A stretch of 64,000 nucleotides of DNA, taken from the NCBI RefSeq assembly GCF_000321225.1, contig NW_004451655.1, forward strand, positions 267,674-331,673, written 5' to 3'. The translations under genes and the position numbers were made by a program. Below are positions 36,702 through 48,834 of this stretch, one piece after another. Below the pieces are notes generated by a model. The model had not been told where the DNA came from, searched no databases, and saw only the letters and a program-made list of their open reading frames with translations. The first letter of the stretch is position 1. Every line of letters begins with the position of its first letter. The stretch comes from Odobenus rosmarus divergens (lineage: Eukaryota; Chordata; Mammalia; Carnivora; Odobenidae).

Positions 36702-38184
36702 AGTATGTCAAACAGTACTGTAATTTTTATCCAATATGCCATTAAAGCTAGTATATGTCAGATCTATCTATGTATACATAACAATATATATATATAGAGA
36801 GAGATATTCCTATATAGCTTTGTACTTAGAGATCCATGAAAACTATTCTTACATAATATTTTCTCATATGAAATCTACAACCATATATACACATGTATTA
36901 CCAACCATGTATATCTCTTTGGAATTTTGCTTTAATCAGATTAATATCAATCCTTATTCTTTCTTTATTAACCTTGAAGTTGGGAATAATGATTCATTGA
37001 ACCAGTCAATTAGCATATGCTGGGTGGATTGGAGGATGCAGGTTCACAAATCATGCTCATGTCTTGTAGATGAGTATCCAAACATAAAGAGTTGACTAAT
37101 GATGCATAGGTATAGAAATATGTCTGGAGAGCAAAAGGGTCTCAGCATCTGCCCCATCCACTGTAGCTCTCATTAATTAAAAAAACATTTACTGTGTTGC
37201 AAAATGTTACCAATTTGATGGCACTCCGTTTCAGGCCCAGCTGTCCAGTTGTGGCAAACAGTATGAGGTTAAATATCCCCAATAATAAGGAACTTCAGTG
37301 CGGTACAGCACAGTTTATACAAATGCGGAGAAGTGCTTATGGAGATGGGAATTTGGATTTGTGTTTTAATTTCAGGGCACAGTTAAAATATTTGGCAAAA
37401 TGTCTTATACTCAAACCTATTTAGAAGAAAAAGTATTTAATTCATGGTTTTTGTTTTTTTCCCTGCATGCTGCTATTGTCTCCAGTGTGACATATTCCAG
37501 CAGCATGGATTTGACAAAATCTTGCCAAAGCGTTTTGTTGTAACTCTCCTTTGCCAATAAACACAGCCAGACTCAGAAAAAAAAAAAGTTGCTATTTTTC
37601 ATTTTTAGATTACAAGAAACATTTTTATTTGCCCATGACACATTACCAAGATAGAGTCTAAACTTGTGAGAATAAAAATAACTACTCACAAAATAATGAA
37701 ATAAAAGCAACTTGTTTATTTATGTGAGAGCTATTATTACGCCACATGTGAAGCAAATAATTTTCAAAGCTTTTATTTTACTGCAGAAATAGAAAAATGA
37801 TAATATTTGCAGAGATGATTTGGGAACAGTACAAATTACATTGCAATCCCAAAACTGTGTATCAAGTCCCTGAGCATTTAGGAAAAAATAGTCTTTGCAC
37901 AACAGAACTGGTGTTTGAAGACAGTTCCCCATATGTAGCGGATTGATTGACCTGGAATTTTTAGTTTTCACTTGGCCCTTATGGCAAAACCTTAAATTTA
38001 ACAGGCGCTTTCAAATTATGACTACTTTGCTTTTTCCTATTTGGTTCCTGACATTGGGCTATGTTCAAAGTTGTCGTAAAACTGAGAATTTGCCTGTTGT
38101 TTGTTTTGTTTTGTTTCAAAGACATAGGAGATCCTAGAAAGGGATGGTTTGTTTTCACGTATATATGCCTTCTTAGTGGTAATA
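36702..38184. other. Repeat-poor unassigned stretch
   Basis: 1.5 kb without SINE, LINE or LTR text that I recognise; a small (AT)n(AG)n run lies at 36783-36807. Contains AATAAA (37556-37561) followed by an A12-type tract (37579-37589) and a tttaatttcag acceptor-like sequence at about 37364-37375. Frames of 76-119 codons have no domain. Confidence 0.4.
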
Positions 38185-38421
38185 ATGATAGCAATTGACA
38201 CTGTCATATGCCAGGGACTATTCCACACGCGAACATGTGTAATTCACTTAACGCACACAAACATACTGTGAAGTAGCTTCTATTATCACCTCTTCTTTAA
38301 ATATGAGGAAGCTGAAAAACAGAGTATTTAAGTAACTTGCCGAAGACAAAAAAGTAATGGCAGTTTGGGGAGTCAGGCCCAGAATATCCAGCTTCCCCTC
38401 TTTATGCTCTTAACCACTCTG
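38185..38421 (+). mobile_element. MIR SINE
   Basis: Well preserved. 'tgccagggactattccac', 'tgtgaagtagcttctattatc', 'aaatatgaggaagctgaaa', 'gtatttaagtaacttgcc' and 'atgctcttaaccactctgg' reproduce nearly the whole element in order. Confidence 0.85.
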
Positions 38422-40415
38422 GGGTGTGAGCACTGCTGGGAAGGGGGACTTCTATATTGACCAGAGGTTGCTCTTTCTTAGATAAAAAGGAAAACTCTCT
38501 GTCAGCAAAATGAATGCAGGCTTATGAAAAATAGGTGTGTAAGAGAGAGAGGAAAGAGAGATCAGGGCAATGGAGACGAGAAAGAGAGACGGTAAGAAGA
38601 AACACATGGACAACCCAGACAACATAAGAGCCAAGTGACTGAACTTCAAGAGGCATGAACAAGTCCAGGAGCAAGGCTTAGGGAGTTTTGAGGAAGTCTT
38701 GAATCTGAAATGTCCTGTGGGATTTCCAGTACTTTCTGTACTGTTTTCTTCATTAGCTTTTGGTTTCCTGAGGCTTCATACCTTTGTGATTAGGATAAAA
38801 TGTGTATGATTGCTTTCCAAATAGACTGAGCAGCTGAGCAGTCCCCTTTAGAGGCTGGAGGTATAGAGGTGTGGTGACGGAGAAAGTGCTGTTGGGTAGA
38901 CTGGTTTGAAATGGATATTTGAAGGATTTACAGATAATAAGGAAAGTTGGTAGAATGAGGAGAGGTGTGATGTTCTGGGAATAAAAGATGTACTTGAGAG
39001 CCAGGGGCAGGGAGAGCAGCTGTTGGACGAAAGGATGCTGCTCCTCTTCCAGTAAACATTTAAAGCTTATTTTTTGTTCTTCTATCATTTTTATTGTACA
39101 TACTTTCTATTCTTCTATAAATATCCCAGTCACACAAAGGGGCATCTAGACACAACTCATAGCCCTGCCCTTTTTTGATAAAAATTAAAGTTTCCTGTAA
39201 ACTCAGAGATGTACTTTAACCCAAAGCAAAAAAAAAAAAATGAAAGAAAGGAAATGAGGTCGAGGTCATTGAATCATGAAAACAAACAAATGGAGAAACA
39301 AATCTGTGCTGCAAGAGAGGTGCAGTATGAGGTAAACAAAAGCATCTAATAATAAGCAGGATGGGATATAGATAATGAACCAAGAAGAGGACCCAGCATG
39401 GTCTCTGTACACCACGGTCTAAACAATTTTTTCCATGCAGTAGAAGGAATTATCCACATACAACTTAGATTGGTGTAATTTTTATTATAGGCACTGTGTA
39501 AAGGTTAGTTTTAATTATTGCCATAATAGAAAACTTTGTTGTATTCAAATAAACATTTTTTCTTGCCGAAGGCTAAAAATAATTTAGATATGGTTAAATT
39601 ATTGTGCATTTATATAATACATGAAAATGCTATTAATTTTGTTAACTTTATATTTAATATAAATTTTATTTATAAACACTGTTAAAATCATATCAAAGAT
39701 CCACATTAATTTTCTTGTGGAATGCCCATTATATTATGACCATCTCTTGATTTATGATTACCACAAAATCTTAGATGCTACTGAAGCTGGGCTAGCCTCT
39801 GGAAATTAGTATGTTCCCAATATAAAGTGTTGGTTTCAGGGAAGTGATTGATCCTGGGTCCCTGTGACCTCTATGAAGAATGCTTAACAACAGCTCCTAA
39901 GAGTTGTCTCCATTCTCCTTAGTTTTAGAGAGGACTTGAAATGACTGAATGATTAAGGAAATCAGTTCCTCTTACCCTGCGGGCCCAAGCCCCTGAGGAG
40001 ATCAACTGACAGGAAGGCTTTCTCTAGCTCCTCAAGTTATAACCTGCCCCATGCCTGCTTCCTCAGCAGATTAAATGAGAAATGCTTGGACTTATCTTCT
40101 AGATCTGAGCACCCTAAGGAGCAGACCAAGATAGATAAAGACATATTCAGAAGAGACTAGAAGTATGAGAGAAGACACCAAACAAATAGAACATACATTC
40201 AGTAATATAGATTGGGAGCATGACACAGAGCAACTGAATGACACATTTATGTCAAATATGAGAACCATCCAAATGACATGCGGAAAAAATGAACTGAGAA
40301 CATGTGTAGCATCTGGATTTTACCTTATATAAATTCAAATTTATCTCAACAGATAATTAGAAAAAATGTTAGTTTAAAAATGAAGTCGATAAAAATACAG
40401 TGACTTAGGATATAG
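38422..40415. other. Long unassigned stretch
   Basis: Nearly 2 kb with no confident repeat or gene. 38530-38700 and 38830-39060 are purine-rich. The 111-codon minus frame at 38753-39088 has no known domain. Confidence 0.4.
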
Positions 40416-40427
40416 AATTTCAGAATG

Positions 40428-40791
40428 CTAAGTGAAAAAGTCAGCCACAGAAACACAAATACATGATTGCACTCATATGTGGAATTTAAGAAACAAAACA
40501 GATGAACATAGGGGAAGGGGGAAAAAGAGAGAGAGAGGGGAAAGCAAACCATAAGAGAATCTTAACAATAGAGAACAAAACTGAGGGTTGATGGAAGGAG
40601 GTGGGTGTGGGATGGGCTCGATGGGGGATGGGTATCAAGGAGGGCACTTCTTGTGATGAGCGCTGGGTGTTGTATTTAAGGGATGAATCACTAAATTCTA
40701 CTGAAACCAATTACTAGAATATGTGTTACCTAACTAGAATTTCAATAAAAACTTGAAACATAAAATGTGTATATATATTAAATTAAAATAA
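40428..40791 (+). mobile_element. Carnivore L1 3' end, 5'-truncated
   Basis: Starts in the ORF2/3' UTR text (gctaagtgaaaaagtcagcc), continues through the carnivore G-rich 3' UTR and ends ttcaataaaaacttgaaac with an A/T-rich tail. Target-site duplication aatttcagaatg at 40416-40427 and 40792-40803, exact. Confidence 0.92.
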
Positions 40792-40985
40792 AATTTCAGA
40801 ATGTGCTTATGTCACGCCTGATAAAGTGTGTTCACTAATTAGAACAGAGCATTGGAAATTTATATCAGAGTATTATAAAATAATAAATTATTCTGAATTT
40901 ATTATGTATTATTCTGCTTAAGTTAAATTAATTACATAGACTATTTGCATCAAATTATAATGAATTAATTCACCTAGTGCATTCA

Positions 40986-41011
40986 GTGTGTGTGTGTGTG
41001 TGTGTGTGTGT
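40986..41011 (+). repeat. (TG)n microsatellite
   Basis: Thirteen perfect units. Confidence 0.95.
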
Positions 41012-41142
41012 AGGAATTATGAAAGCTTATCCAAAGGCAAATATTTTGTAAAATATTAATTGAAATAAAGAAAGAGGAGTTACTACTCTAAATTACTATC
41101 AGGATGGTTTTAGTACTAGTAGAGGTTTCTTTCCTCTTTTTA

Positions 41143-41261
41143 TTCTTTCCCTTTCCCTCCTTCCCTCTTTCTTTCTTCCTCCCTCCTTCCCTCCCTCCCT
41201 CCCTCTCTCTCTCTCTCCTTCCTTCCTTCCTTTCTTCCTTCTCCTTTTTTTTTTCTTTTTT
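41143..41261 (+). repeat. 119-nt pure polypyrimidine tract
   Basis: No purine in 119 nt: ttccc, ccctt, (CCCT)n, (CT)n and (CCTT)n blocks. Frames of 69 and 77 codons on both strands are artefacts of this bias. Confidence 0.97.
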
Positions 41262-41570
41262 GGTAAAGAGCAGGAGAGGGGGGAAATGTATAAATGTATG
41301 TTTTAGAGGATGAGTTGACAAAACATAGTGATTAATGCAAAATCATGTAACTTTGAGTATAAGCTATTTATTCCACACTGACAGAAAGAGCTCATGTTTG
41401 TGAAGGTATGAAAAACTTCCCAAAAGCACATTTAAAAAAGATGAGAAAAATGGAATATTTCACACTAAGGTATATTTCAAAGATGGAGTAAAAAAATTCT
41501 CAGACTTTTCTTGTATCCTAAGTGGACCTTCAATGAGAGTGTACATTTTGTTTTAAGAATAGTGATTCCA

Positions 41571-41765
41571 GGGGTGCCTGTTTGGCTCAGACATTAAGCG
41601 TCTGCCTTCGGCTCAGGTCACGATCCCAGGGTCCTGGGATCGAGCCCCGCATCGGGCTCCCTGCTCTGTGGGAAGCCTGCTTCTCCCTCTCCCGCTCCCC
41701 CTGCTTTGTGTTCCCTCTCTCACTGTGTCTCTCTCTGTCAAATAAATAAAGAAAATCTTAAAAAA
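41571..41765 (+). mobile_element. Young carnivore SINE
   Basis: Near-intact core and tail with a mutated head (ggggtgcctgtttggctcag). 16 bp target-site duplication aagaatagtgattcca at 41555-41570 and 41766-41781, exact. Confidence 0.97.
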
Positions 41766-41781
41766 AAGAATAGTGATTCCA

Positions 41782-44282
41782 CAATTCTATAAATATTATT
41801 TATGTTCAATTTTAGGAATTAAAACAATGCAGAAAATGCAAATGGTAAACAATTAACTTTAAATTCCTCTATTGAAAAATAATTATCATTAACTCAATCG
41901 AATATACTTTCAGACACTACTTTACATCTATGCAGATTAGAAACACCAAGAGAACTAGACAGGCAGATACTCAAATGAAAATTATATACTGTAGAAACTG
42001 TTTAATACAAAGCCATCAAATTTAGTTCTGCTTTAATTTGTAAGAAATAAGCAACACAAGTGAAACCAAACTAACTGTTGAATTTCAAATAAATTTTTCT
42101 TCATCTTAATAGATTACTTACTTGAATATTCCTCCAAGGCAAATTGAAAAGATTCTAGAACATATTTGTACACTGTAGTCATTTTTTAAACACCATGTTT
42201 CAAATTTAGAAAGTACTATTTTCCCCCTGCTGTGAAAGATAAACAAATTATTTCTCCAATGTTGATTCTCACCTACCCTGTCCTCATGTTTGAGTGGTAA
42301 CATTTTCATTTTAATAAGGTTTATGTATTGCCATTTTATAGAAATGTTAATACTTTTCCTCTGAGTTGTGAGTATTAATCCTAGATGTAGACTCACAGTA
42401 TCATATTGTCATAGTTTTTCTCCTCCTGACTTAAATATTTTATTGATCACTAGATTGTCTGGGTTTTGATAGAAAGATTTCTCTCTCTTGTTTGTTTTTA
42501 AAGAAGGACTCAGGGATATTATTTCTTGTTTAGGAATGTCTGTCTATTGCCTTTAGAGTTTAACCATTCCTTAGTTGAGTATTCTCTTCTTGAGTCACAC
42601 TTGAGTTCCTCTGAACTTTGCAGGCTGCTCCATTGGATTTTTTATACTGAATGTAGAAAAAGGAAGAAAGCGCATTCAGGAAGTCAGGAAGCATGGGGCA
42701 TGGTTGATTCAATGTAAATCTTAAATTCAGATTTGAGGTTTGGTTTTTTTTTTTTTATTTCAGTGCATTTTAAAAAATGAGAAGAATGATGTTTTAATCA
42801 TTCACTTGTGGCCTTTTTTTACTCTTATTTAGGGGTCTGGGATCAGCCACTAGAGTTTGCACAGAATTTATGTAAAGATTTTCCTTTAGCTTTTTAAATA
42901 AATCACCTTGGCTTCCCTATTTATATCAATGGGGAAAATGATTTGAGCACCTTGAAATTGATGAGTTACTACCTCTCCACTGTTAAAATGCTCTGGCTTC
43001 AGGAACTTAATGATTAAGGTCTTGATTTTTTTTAGCCTTTTAAGTGCTTCTAGACTTCTGTCTCCCCATTCCTTAGATTGACTGGCACTCTGCATCCCCT
43101 TCAGTTAAGTCTTTAAACTTTTTTTAAACTGGGGAGATTTATATAGCAAATTTTTTTACTTAATGGCAAGGCAAGAAGGATCCTTTCATCAACTTGCCTG
43201 TGTCCTGACTTGGAACATATGCTACTAAAACATTAGAGACAAGGATACGGTAAAGGAAAAAGAAAAGAGAGATTGGGGGAAAAGTCGGCAAAGAGAGCAC
43301 ACGGATCAGTACTTCATAAGTAGTTTCTCAAGCAATAGAGAGATTCTATATAGACTACCCACAGCAGCATAGACTACCCACAGACTGTACACCAGCAATT
43401 GCCCACTCCTCTCACAGTGACAAGGCCCTGTGGTGTTACAAGCTGTTTGTTATACGAGCAACAAAGTCATATTCCCAGGTCCCTGGTTCGACAAAAGGAA
43501 AGCAGGGAAATACTGTAAAAGCGAATTAAACTTACCTTAATTGGAATATGGGCAAATGAATGTTCATTTAGATTTAGTTCTGGAAATTAATAATGCAAAC
43601 AAGATTGCAGAGAGAGTATTTAAAACTTCTTCAGAGGATACACTATTTTCAAACAATAAAATATAATAACAATTTATTTTAAAATAATTGATGTGCTAAA
43701 TTGAACTTTTCTTCATTTAGTAATTGTAGAATCACCCTATGGACAGCTAGCAAGCACAACTTTATGTATTTCGTGTTTAATTGATAGACAGCAAATAATA
43801 CTGAAAAAACAACAAAAAACCCCCTGAATTTCTAAAGACTCCATGATTCCAAATCTTTAATAGTTCAAACTGGCTTTTGCCCCAGTAATTGTTAATTTAT
43901 TGCATTTAATAAATATTTCTTTAACATCTGTGCACATTCCTCTATAAAAAATTCCATAAATTTTAATTAAAGCATGATTTTATTATACATACAAATTTTC
44001 TTTGTAAAAATAACAAGGAAACTTAAGAATTGCATACGTGAAATTAGAGGGAGACAATATGTACAGAGATACAGAATGGATTTTCAGCTACACAGATTGA
44101 AGCCTGATAGGCTCCCTGCACTCTGGTGTATACTCCACATTTCTGCATCAGTTCTTCACTTGGTAGGACTATAGGCATGAATTACCATCTGTACCTAAGT
44201 GGATTTTATTCTTGGAGACTAGTTATGACCAACAAATCCTGAAGAGATTGGTGTAGAAATCCCAATTTCTTTATGGGGTCAT
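41782..44282. other. Long unassigned stretch
   Basis: 2.5 kb. A 19 bp unit beginning tagactaccc is tandemly duplicated at about 43350-43386. T-runs at 42746-42757. Frames under 95 codons have no recognisable domain. Confidence 0.4.
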
Positions 44283-44296
44283 AAGAGATTTATTTA

Positions 44297-44493
44297 TTTA
44301 TTTGTAAAGATTTTATTTATTTATTTATTTATTTATTTAATTTATTTTAGAGATAGAGTGCAAGTAGGGGGAGGAGAAGAGGGAGAGGGACACGGAGCAC
44401 GGAGCCCAATGCTCTATCCCATGACCCTGAGAACACAACCTGAGCTGAAATCAAGAGTTGGGCGCTTAGCTAACTGAGTCACCCAGGCGCCCC
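44297..44493 (-). mobile_element. Older carnivore SINE, antisense
   Basis: Long (TTTA)n reverse tail, purine-rich middle and reverse head ending 'cacccaggcgcccc'. Target-site duplication aagagatttattt at 44283-44295 and aagagacttattt at 44494-44506 (one mismatch). Confidence 0.93.
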
Positions 44494-44800
44494 AAGAGAC
44501 TTATTTTTAACACCAGAAATATGATTGTGGCTAAATTTCCCTATGCATTTTATTTTGTTATCATTGGTTTGTCAAAGACTGAGAATATTATAGAATAACC
44601 TTAAATATTTGGTTAGATGCTTTGATTTTTTTGTAAATGTTATGTTATATGAAGGAATATAATGCACAAACTATTTTTTTTCCATAAAACAATTGTACTA
44701 GATAAAAGCATCTATCAAGTTCTACTTTGAGTCATTGTTAAGGAAACCAGCCCCAAGGTTTTTATTCCTGAAAATAGACTTAAACTTCAAAGAAAATAAC

Positions 44801-44845
44801 ACCTGAAACCAATAGAATAGTGTATGTTAACTATACTGGAATTAA
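44801..44845 (+). mobile_element. 45 bp L1 3'-terminal insertion
   Basis: acctgaaaccaatagaatag and tgttaactatactggaatta are the last bases of a known L1 3' UTR, with almost no tail. Flanked by the exact direct repeat aagaaaataac at 44790-44800 and 44846-44856. Confidence 0.75.
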
Positions 44846-44856
44846 AAGAAAATAAC

Positions 44857-45214
44857 TTCAAAGAGAATATCATTCACCTACTATGTGAGATTGAAGGAAT
44901 GATTGTGTTGTGTAAGAGGACTTCAGACTGACTGGAAAGATGCAGTCACCAATCCTAGACTTAGAGATCTATCTATATAAATGCAGGGTTCCCTCCATTT
45001 ATTTCATTTGTATTAACAGTTACTTTGCAGGTGTCCAAAAGGGGATTTCACTTTTTTCCCCATTAATATGTATGAATTGAATCATTTGAGCTAAAAAAAA
45101 AAAGGGGGGGATTTAGAAAGAGAAAAATTTATTTACACACCCTTGATGAAACATAGCCATCAAGTGAGGATTTGTTGTATGTGAGATTGGAAAAGCTGAG
45201 CTGTGGAAAAAACT
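44857..45214. other. Unassigned
   Basis: Contains an A12G8 run at about 45092-45110; otherwise nothing recognised. Confidence 0.4.
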
Positions 45215-45365
45215 CTGTGTTAAATAGGATGTTATCCTTATTTTGCAGATGAGAAAACCAAGGCATAATTAAGTTTAAGTAATCTGTCCATATTGGTACT
45301 ACAAGTAGGTAGTTGAGTCAAGTTTTGAACTCAGACAACAGTGCTCTAAAGTCCAAGATTAATCC
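45215..45365 (+). mobile_element. MIR SINE
   Basis: 'ttatccttattttgcagatg', 'agaaaaccaaggcat', 'gtttaagtaatctgtcc' and 'ttttgaactcagacaa' in MIR order. Confidence 0.75.
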
Positions 45366-46116
45366 TGACTTAAGCTTCTACATTGAGTAGATGAGGAAAA
45401 TAAGTTAAGGGGATGTTTCTTTTTAGTCCACACAAAAATAATGAGAAGGATAATTAATAATAATAGTGAATAAGAATTAATGGAAAAGACAGGACCAGGA
45501 CTAGGGTGAGGCAAGCCAGGCACCTAGGGTGCAACGTGTAAGGAGGCACTCGGTTTCTGATTGGTGCACATGCCAATGCCGCACTGCCGCACCTGTGAAA
45601 GGATGCCCCCCCTTTAAGTTTTACATAACTTTATTGTTATAAATAACTTTAGTTTTAGGGTCAGCCACCATGAAAGCTGAATACCTAGTAAGCACCTGTT
45701 ATATGCTTTTGTTGTGTGTACATTTATTAAATTTCTGAATAAACCCTGTGAATTATGGCTTTAGAGTATATCCCATGACCTGAGAATGACCACGTGGTGA
45801 GTTATATGCTAAGAAAAGCCTTCAGAAGACACCTTTTGTCCCTCCAACAATAATGAAAAAAATAATAATAAGAGTTAGGATAGGTAAGAGCAGTGGCAGC
45901 TACAGGGCACAGAGTTCAGCCAAGACTATGGATAGGATCCTGGTAATTAGATATGAAGATATGTTTTTATACACTCGGGTGCGTTCTGTATGGTTGACTA
46001 TATTTTCCAAAGGAAGAAGTGACCAGTTGATGGTGGGTGGTGTGGGAGGGATGCAAAGGAGTATCTTTAAAGGGAAGTAGAGGCAATCTTTTAGGGGTCA
46101 TGGTACTCTTTACATC
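45366..46116. other. Unassigned, with a locally GC-richer patch
   Basis: 45490-45620 carries several CpGs and text such as gccaggcacctagggtgcaa that I have seen as part of dispersed mammalian sequence but cannot place. The 75-codon frame 45853-46080 has no recognised domain. Confidence 0.35.
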
Positions 46117-46127
46117 AAACTTGCCCT

Positions 46128-46315
46128 AGGGTGCCTGGGTGGATCAGTTGGTTAAGCGACTGCCTTCAGCTCAGGTCATAATCCTGGAGTCCTAGGATCG
46201 AGTCCCGCATCGGGCTCCCTGCTCAGCGGGGAGTCTGCTTCTCCCTCTCACCCTACCCCCTCTTGTGCTCTCTCTCTCTCTCTGTGTTTCAAATAAATAA
46301 ATTAAAATCTTAAAA
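46128..46315 (+). mobile_element. Carnivore SINE
   Basis: Full copy from gggtgcctgggtggatcagt to an A-rich tail. Target-site duplication aaacttgccct (46117-46127) and aaacttcccct (46316-46326), one mismatch. Confidence 0.96.
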
Positions 46316-46810
46316 AAACTTCCCCTAAATATAAAGTGAAAATAAATGTAAAGTCATAACAGAAAAAAAATAAAAACAAAAAACCTTTAGAGACAAACAT
46401 GAGTGCACTGAAAAATACCTGAGAGAAGTCCATTTAAATGATAGGCTAAAGACTTGCAAAAGATACTACTCTTATAATCTTCTTACTTGGAATAGGACTA
46501 TAAAGCAAAACATTTCAGGTTTATCCAAACATGGAACAGTTCTCTTTTGTTCCATAGGACATTCTCTGACTAGAAACTCTGGTGTCAAGTAAATTAGTGA
46601 ATGTCCTAGACTGGTACCATGATGATGAAGTATTACTTCTTATGGCATATTTATGTAGTGTGTGCTATTGGGTAAGAGAGACGTTGTACTATTTAAAAAC
46701 AAAGAAACAAAAACAAAAAACAAAGAAGTATCTGGAAAATAGTATAATTTGAAAATCCTTATAGCAAAACTCTAGCTAAATAGTTGTTATGAGAGAAAAA
46801 TGTGTACTAG

Positions 46811-47490
46811 AATCTGGTCTCTTTTTTCCATGTCTACTGCTATTCCTATGGTCCTTGCCACCATTTGCTTTTTCTACCTCACTTCTAAACTGGTCTCCTT
46901 ACTCTCCTAGAGTAGCCTCACTGGGGAAGCCAGAGTGACCTAAGCCTGATCATTTATGACATTCTTCAATGGCTTTCCATTTCTTTTGGTATAAAATCCA
47001 TCTCATGATATAGAACTTCTTAAATGGCCTGCAGGTTCTCCTTTCCACTCCACCGCTCACTCTCCCAGGTCTCTCCATGCTGGCCTCTTGCTCTTGCTCA
47101 ACTCCTCAAATCCTCTTCTGCAATGCAGCCCTTGCCTGAACCATTCTCCCGGGCTGAAAGGAAATCCACATGGGCTGCTTTCTCATTTCCTACACATCTC
47201 TACTCAAGTGTTACTTTTTTTAAGAAGTTTTTTCTGGCCACATTTTTCCGATATAGCCCCTACCTCCACTGGAAGAATTCTTTATCACCCTGCCCCTGCT
47301 TTTTTCCCCCAGAAACATTTATCACCTTCTGACTTACTAAATAATATATTATTAGTTAATTTTCTGTCTTCCTCTACTATAATGGGAGAGATCAGAGCAG
47401 TTTTTTCTGTTTTGTTTATCACTGAATTCCCAAAGCCTAGAACATGGTATTGACCAATGTAAGCATACAACAAATAAGTATTGAGATAGG
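46811..47490 (+). mobile_element. LINE-2 (L2) 3' region
   Basis: Long sense L2: 'aactggtctccttactctcc', 'cttcaatggctttccatttc', 'aaatggcctgcaggttctcc', 'ctactcaagtgttact', 'aagcctagaacatggtattg', ending near 'caacaaataagtattgag'. The overlapping frames at 47024-47453 are L2-derived, not genes. Confidence 0.85.
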
Positions 47491-48818
47491 AATGGCTTTG
47501 CTTTTTGATAGCTATTGTTTTGCAGTAAGAGAAAATGTATCCACATTGTAAGATAAATGATTTTGGGAGTTGGGGAAAGACGTCCTGATTACATGGTCCC
47601 TGTTTTTGAGAGTCTTTGAGACGAGACTACCTTGTGGGTTCATTTTTCAACTAGATCTTTTCCAATACAGGTTTAATTCATGGAAACCACTTCCAACAAA
47701 TGGTACTTGACAAATCTATTTTGTGTTCAGTTTTTCTCAATATTAAAGGACTTTCTCACAAATACATATATTAGTTCAACAAATCTATTTTGTGTTCAGT
47801 TTTCCTCAATATTAAAGGACTTTCTTACAAATACACATGTTAGTTCTGGGGATGCCTAGGAGGCAGTGAATCATAATCCTTCACTATCACCTTCCTTGTT
47901 TTTTAGAAGATGCTGTTCCTTAGTCAAAAATAAGGAAAAGAATAGTAGGGAACTAGTACATGGCCACTTCTAAATACTCCACATCCTTATTATGATATTA
48001 TGGTTCCCCAATTTCCATGTTTCTTATCCAGGAGACATGCACAGTCCTGGGAAATATATACTTTCAGAATGTTGACCTGTTTCATGAGGACCAGCATTGC
48101 TAGGTCAACAATTATTTTTCTCCTCAAACATTAGGGTATCAGGCGGTCATAAGATACTGTTTTTACCTGTCTCCTTAGATTTTTGTGATCATCCCCTGCC
48201 AGAATGTTCATGAGTGGTTGATACTCTGGCTCAGTTTAAACTGCAAGTAAAACTTTTTAAAAGCTAGTAGTGCTGACTTTATTATGTATCATTTTAAAAG
48301 TTTCAAAAAAAAATACAGCCTCAGTATATCACTAAGAAAACTGTTGCTTGTTACATACAAACAAGGGCTATATTGTCCATAAAGATCATATAAAATGGAC
48401 AATTTATGTGAGTAGTTTCATTAGTTCAGTTCAAGAAATAGTGATTATTTGTCCCTTTTTCATATCAGTAAAGTTATGGTATTTTATATTTTTTAAAAGA
48501 GAAGGAAGGCAAGCAGGCAGGCAGGAAGGAGAAAATACTTCAAGCAATGTATTGGTTTAGCTAAGATTTGTGATAGTTAATTTGTAAGTAAACAAGCAGG
48601 TTACTTAACTGTAGCTTATTGTGATGATTAAGATCATGATAGTTACTTATGTCACAAGAATAAAGAAGACATTTAGTTATTCATGGAAATTTATAAAATA
48701 TAGCACCTAGTCAAAATGTAAATGAAAGTGTAAATAGAAAAAACACAGTATCAATGACCATGGATTTACCAAACATTATTATTATCTGTCAGAAATGAGC
48801 CCATGTGTATGCTGTAAA
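47491..48818. other. Unassigned, with a 69 bp duplication
   Basis: Apart from the tandem duplication (47711-47846) and a ggca/ggaa tetranucleotide patch (48501-48531), nothing is recognised. Confidence 0.4.
47711..47846 (+). repeat. 69 bp tandem duplication
   Basis: Two adjacent copies beginning caaatctattttgtgttcag at 47711 and 47780, period 69 bp, about four mismatches over 67 compared bases. Confidence 0.95.
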
Positions 48819-48834
48819 AAGTTCTCTTCAGAGA

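Larger units (their letters stand above)
40804..41554. other. Simple repeats in unassigned DNA
   Basis: Holds a (TG)13 run (40986-41011) and a long polypyrimidine tract (41143-41261); otherwise AT-rich without features. Confidence 0.5.

Noticed and set aside
37194..37424. 76-codon frame with splice-like flanks
   Set aside because: The acceptor- and donor-like sites do not define a consistent open exon and the peptide is not recognised.
41088..41321. Open frames on both strands rich in Ser/Pro/Leu or Lys/Glu/Gly
   Set aside because: Artefact of the 119-nt polypyrimidine tract.
47024..47453. Overlapping 102- and 121-codon frames
   Set aside because: They lie wholly within an L2 3' region.
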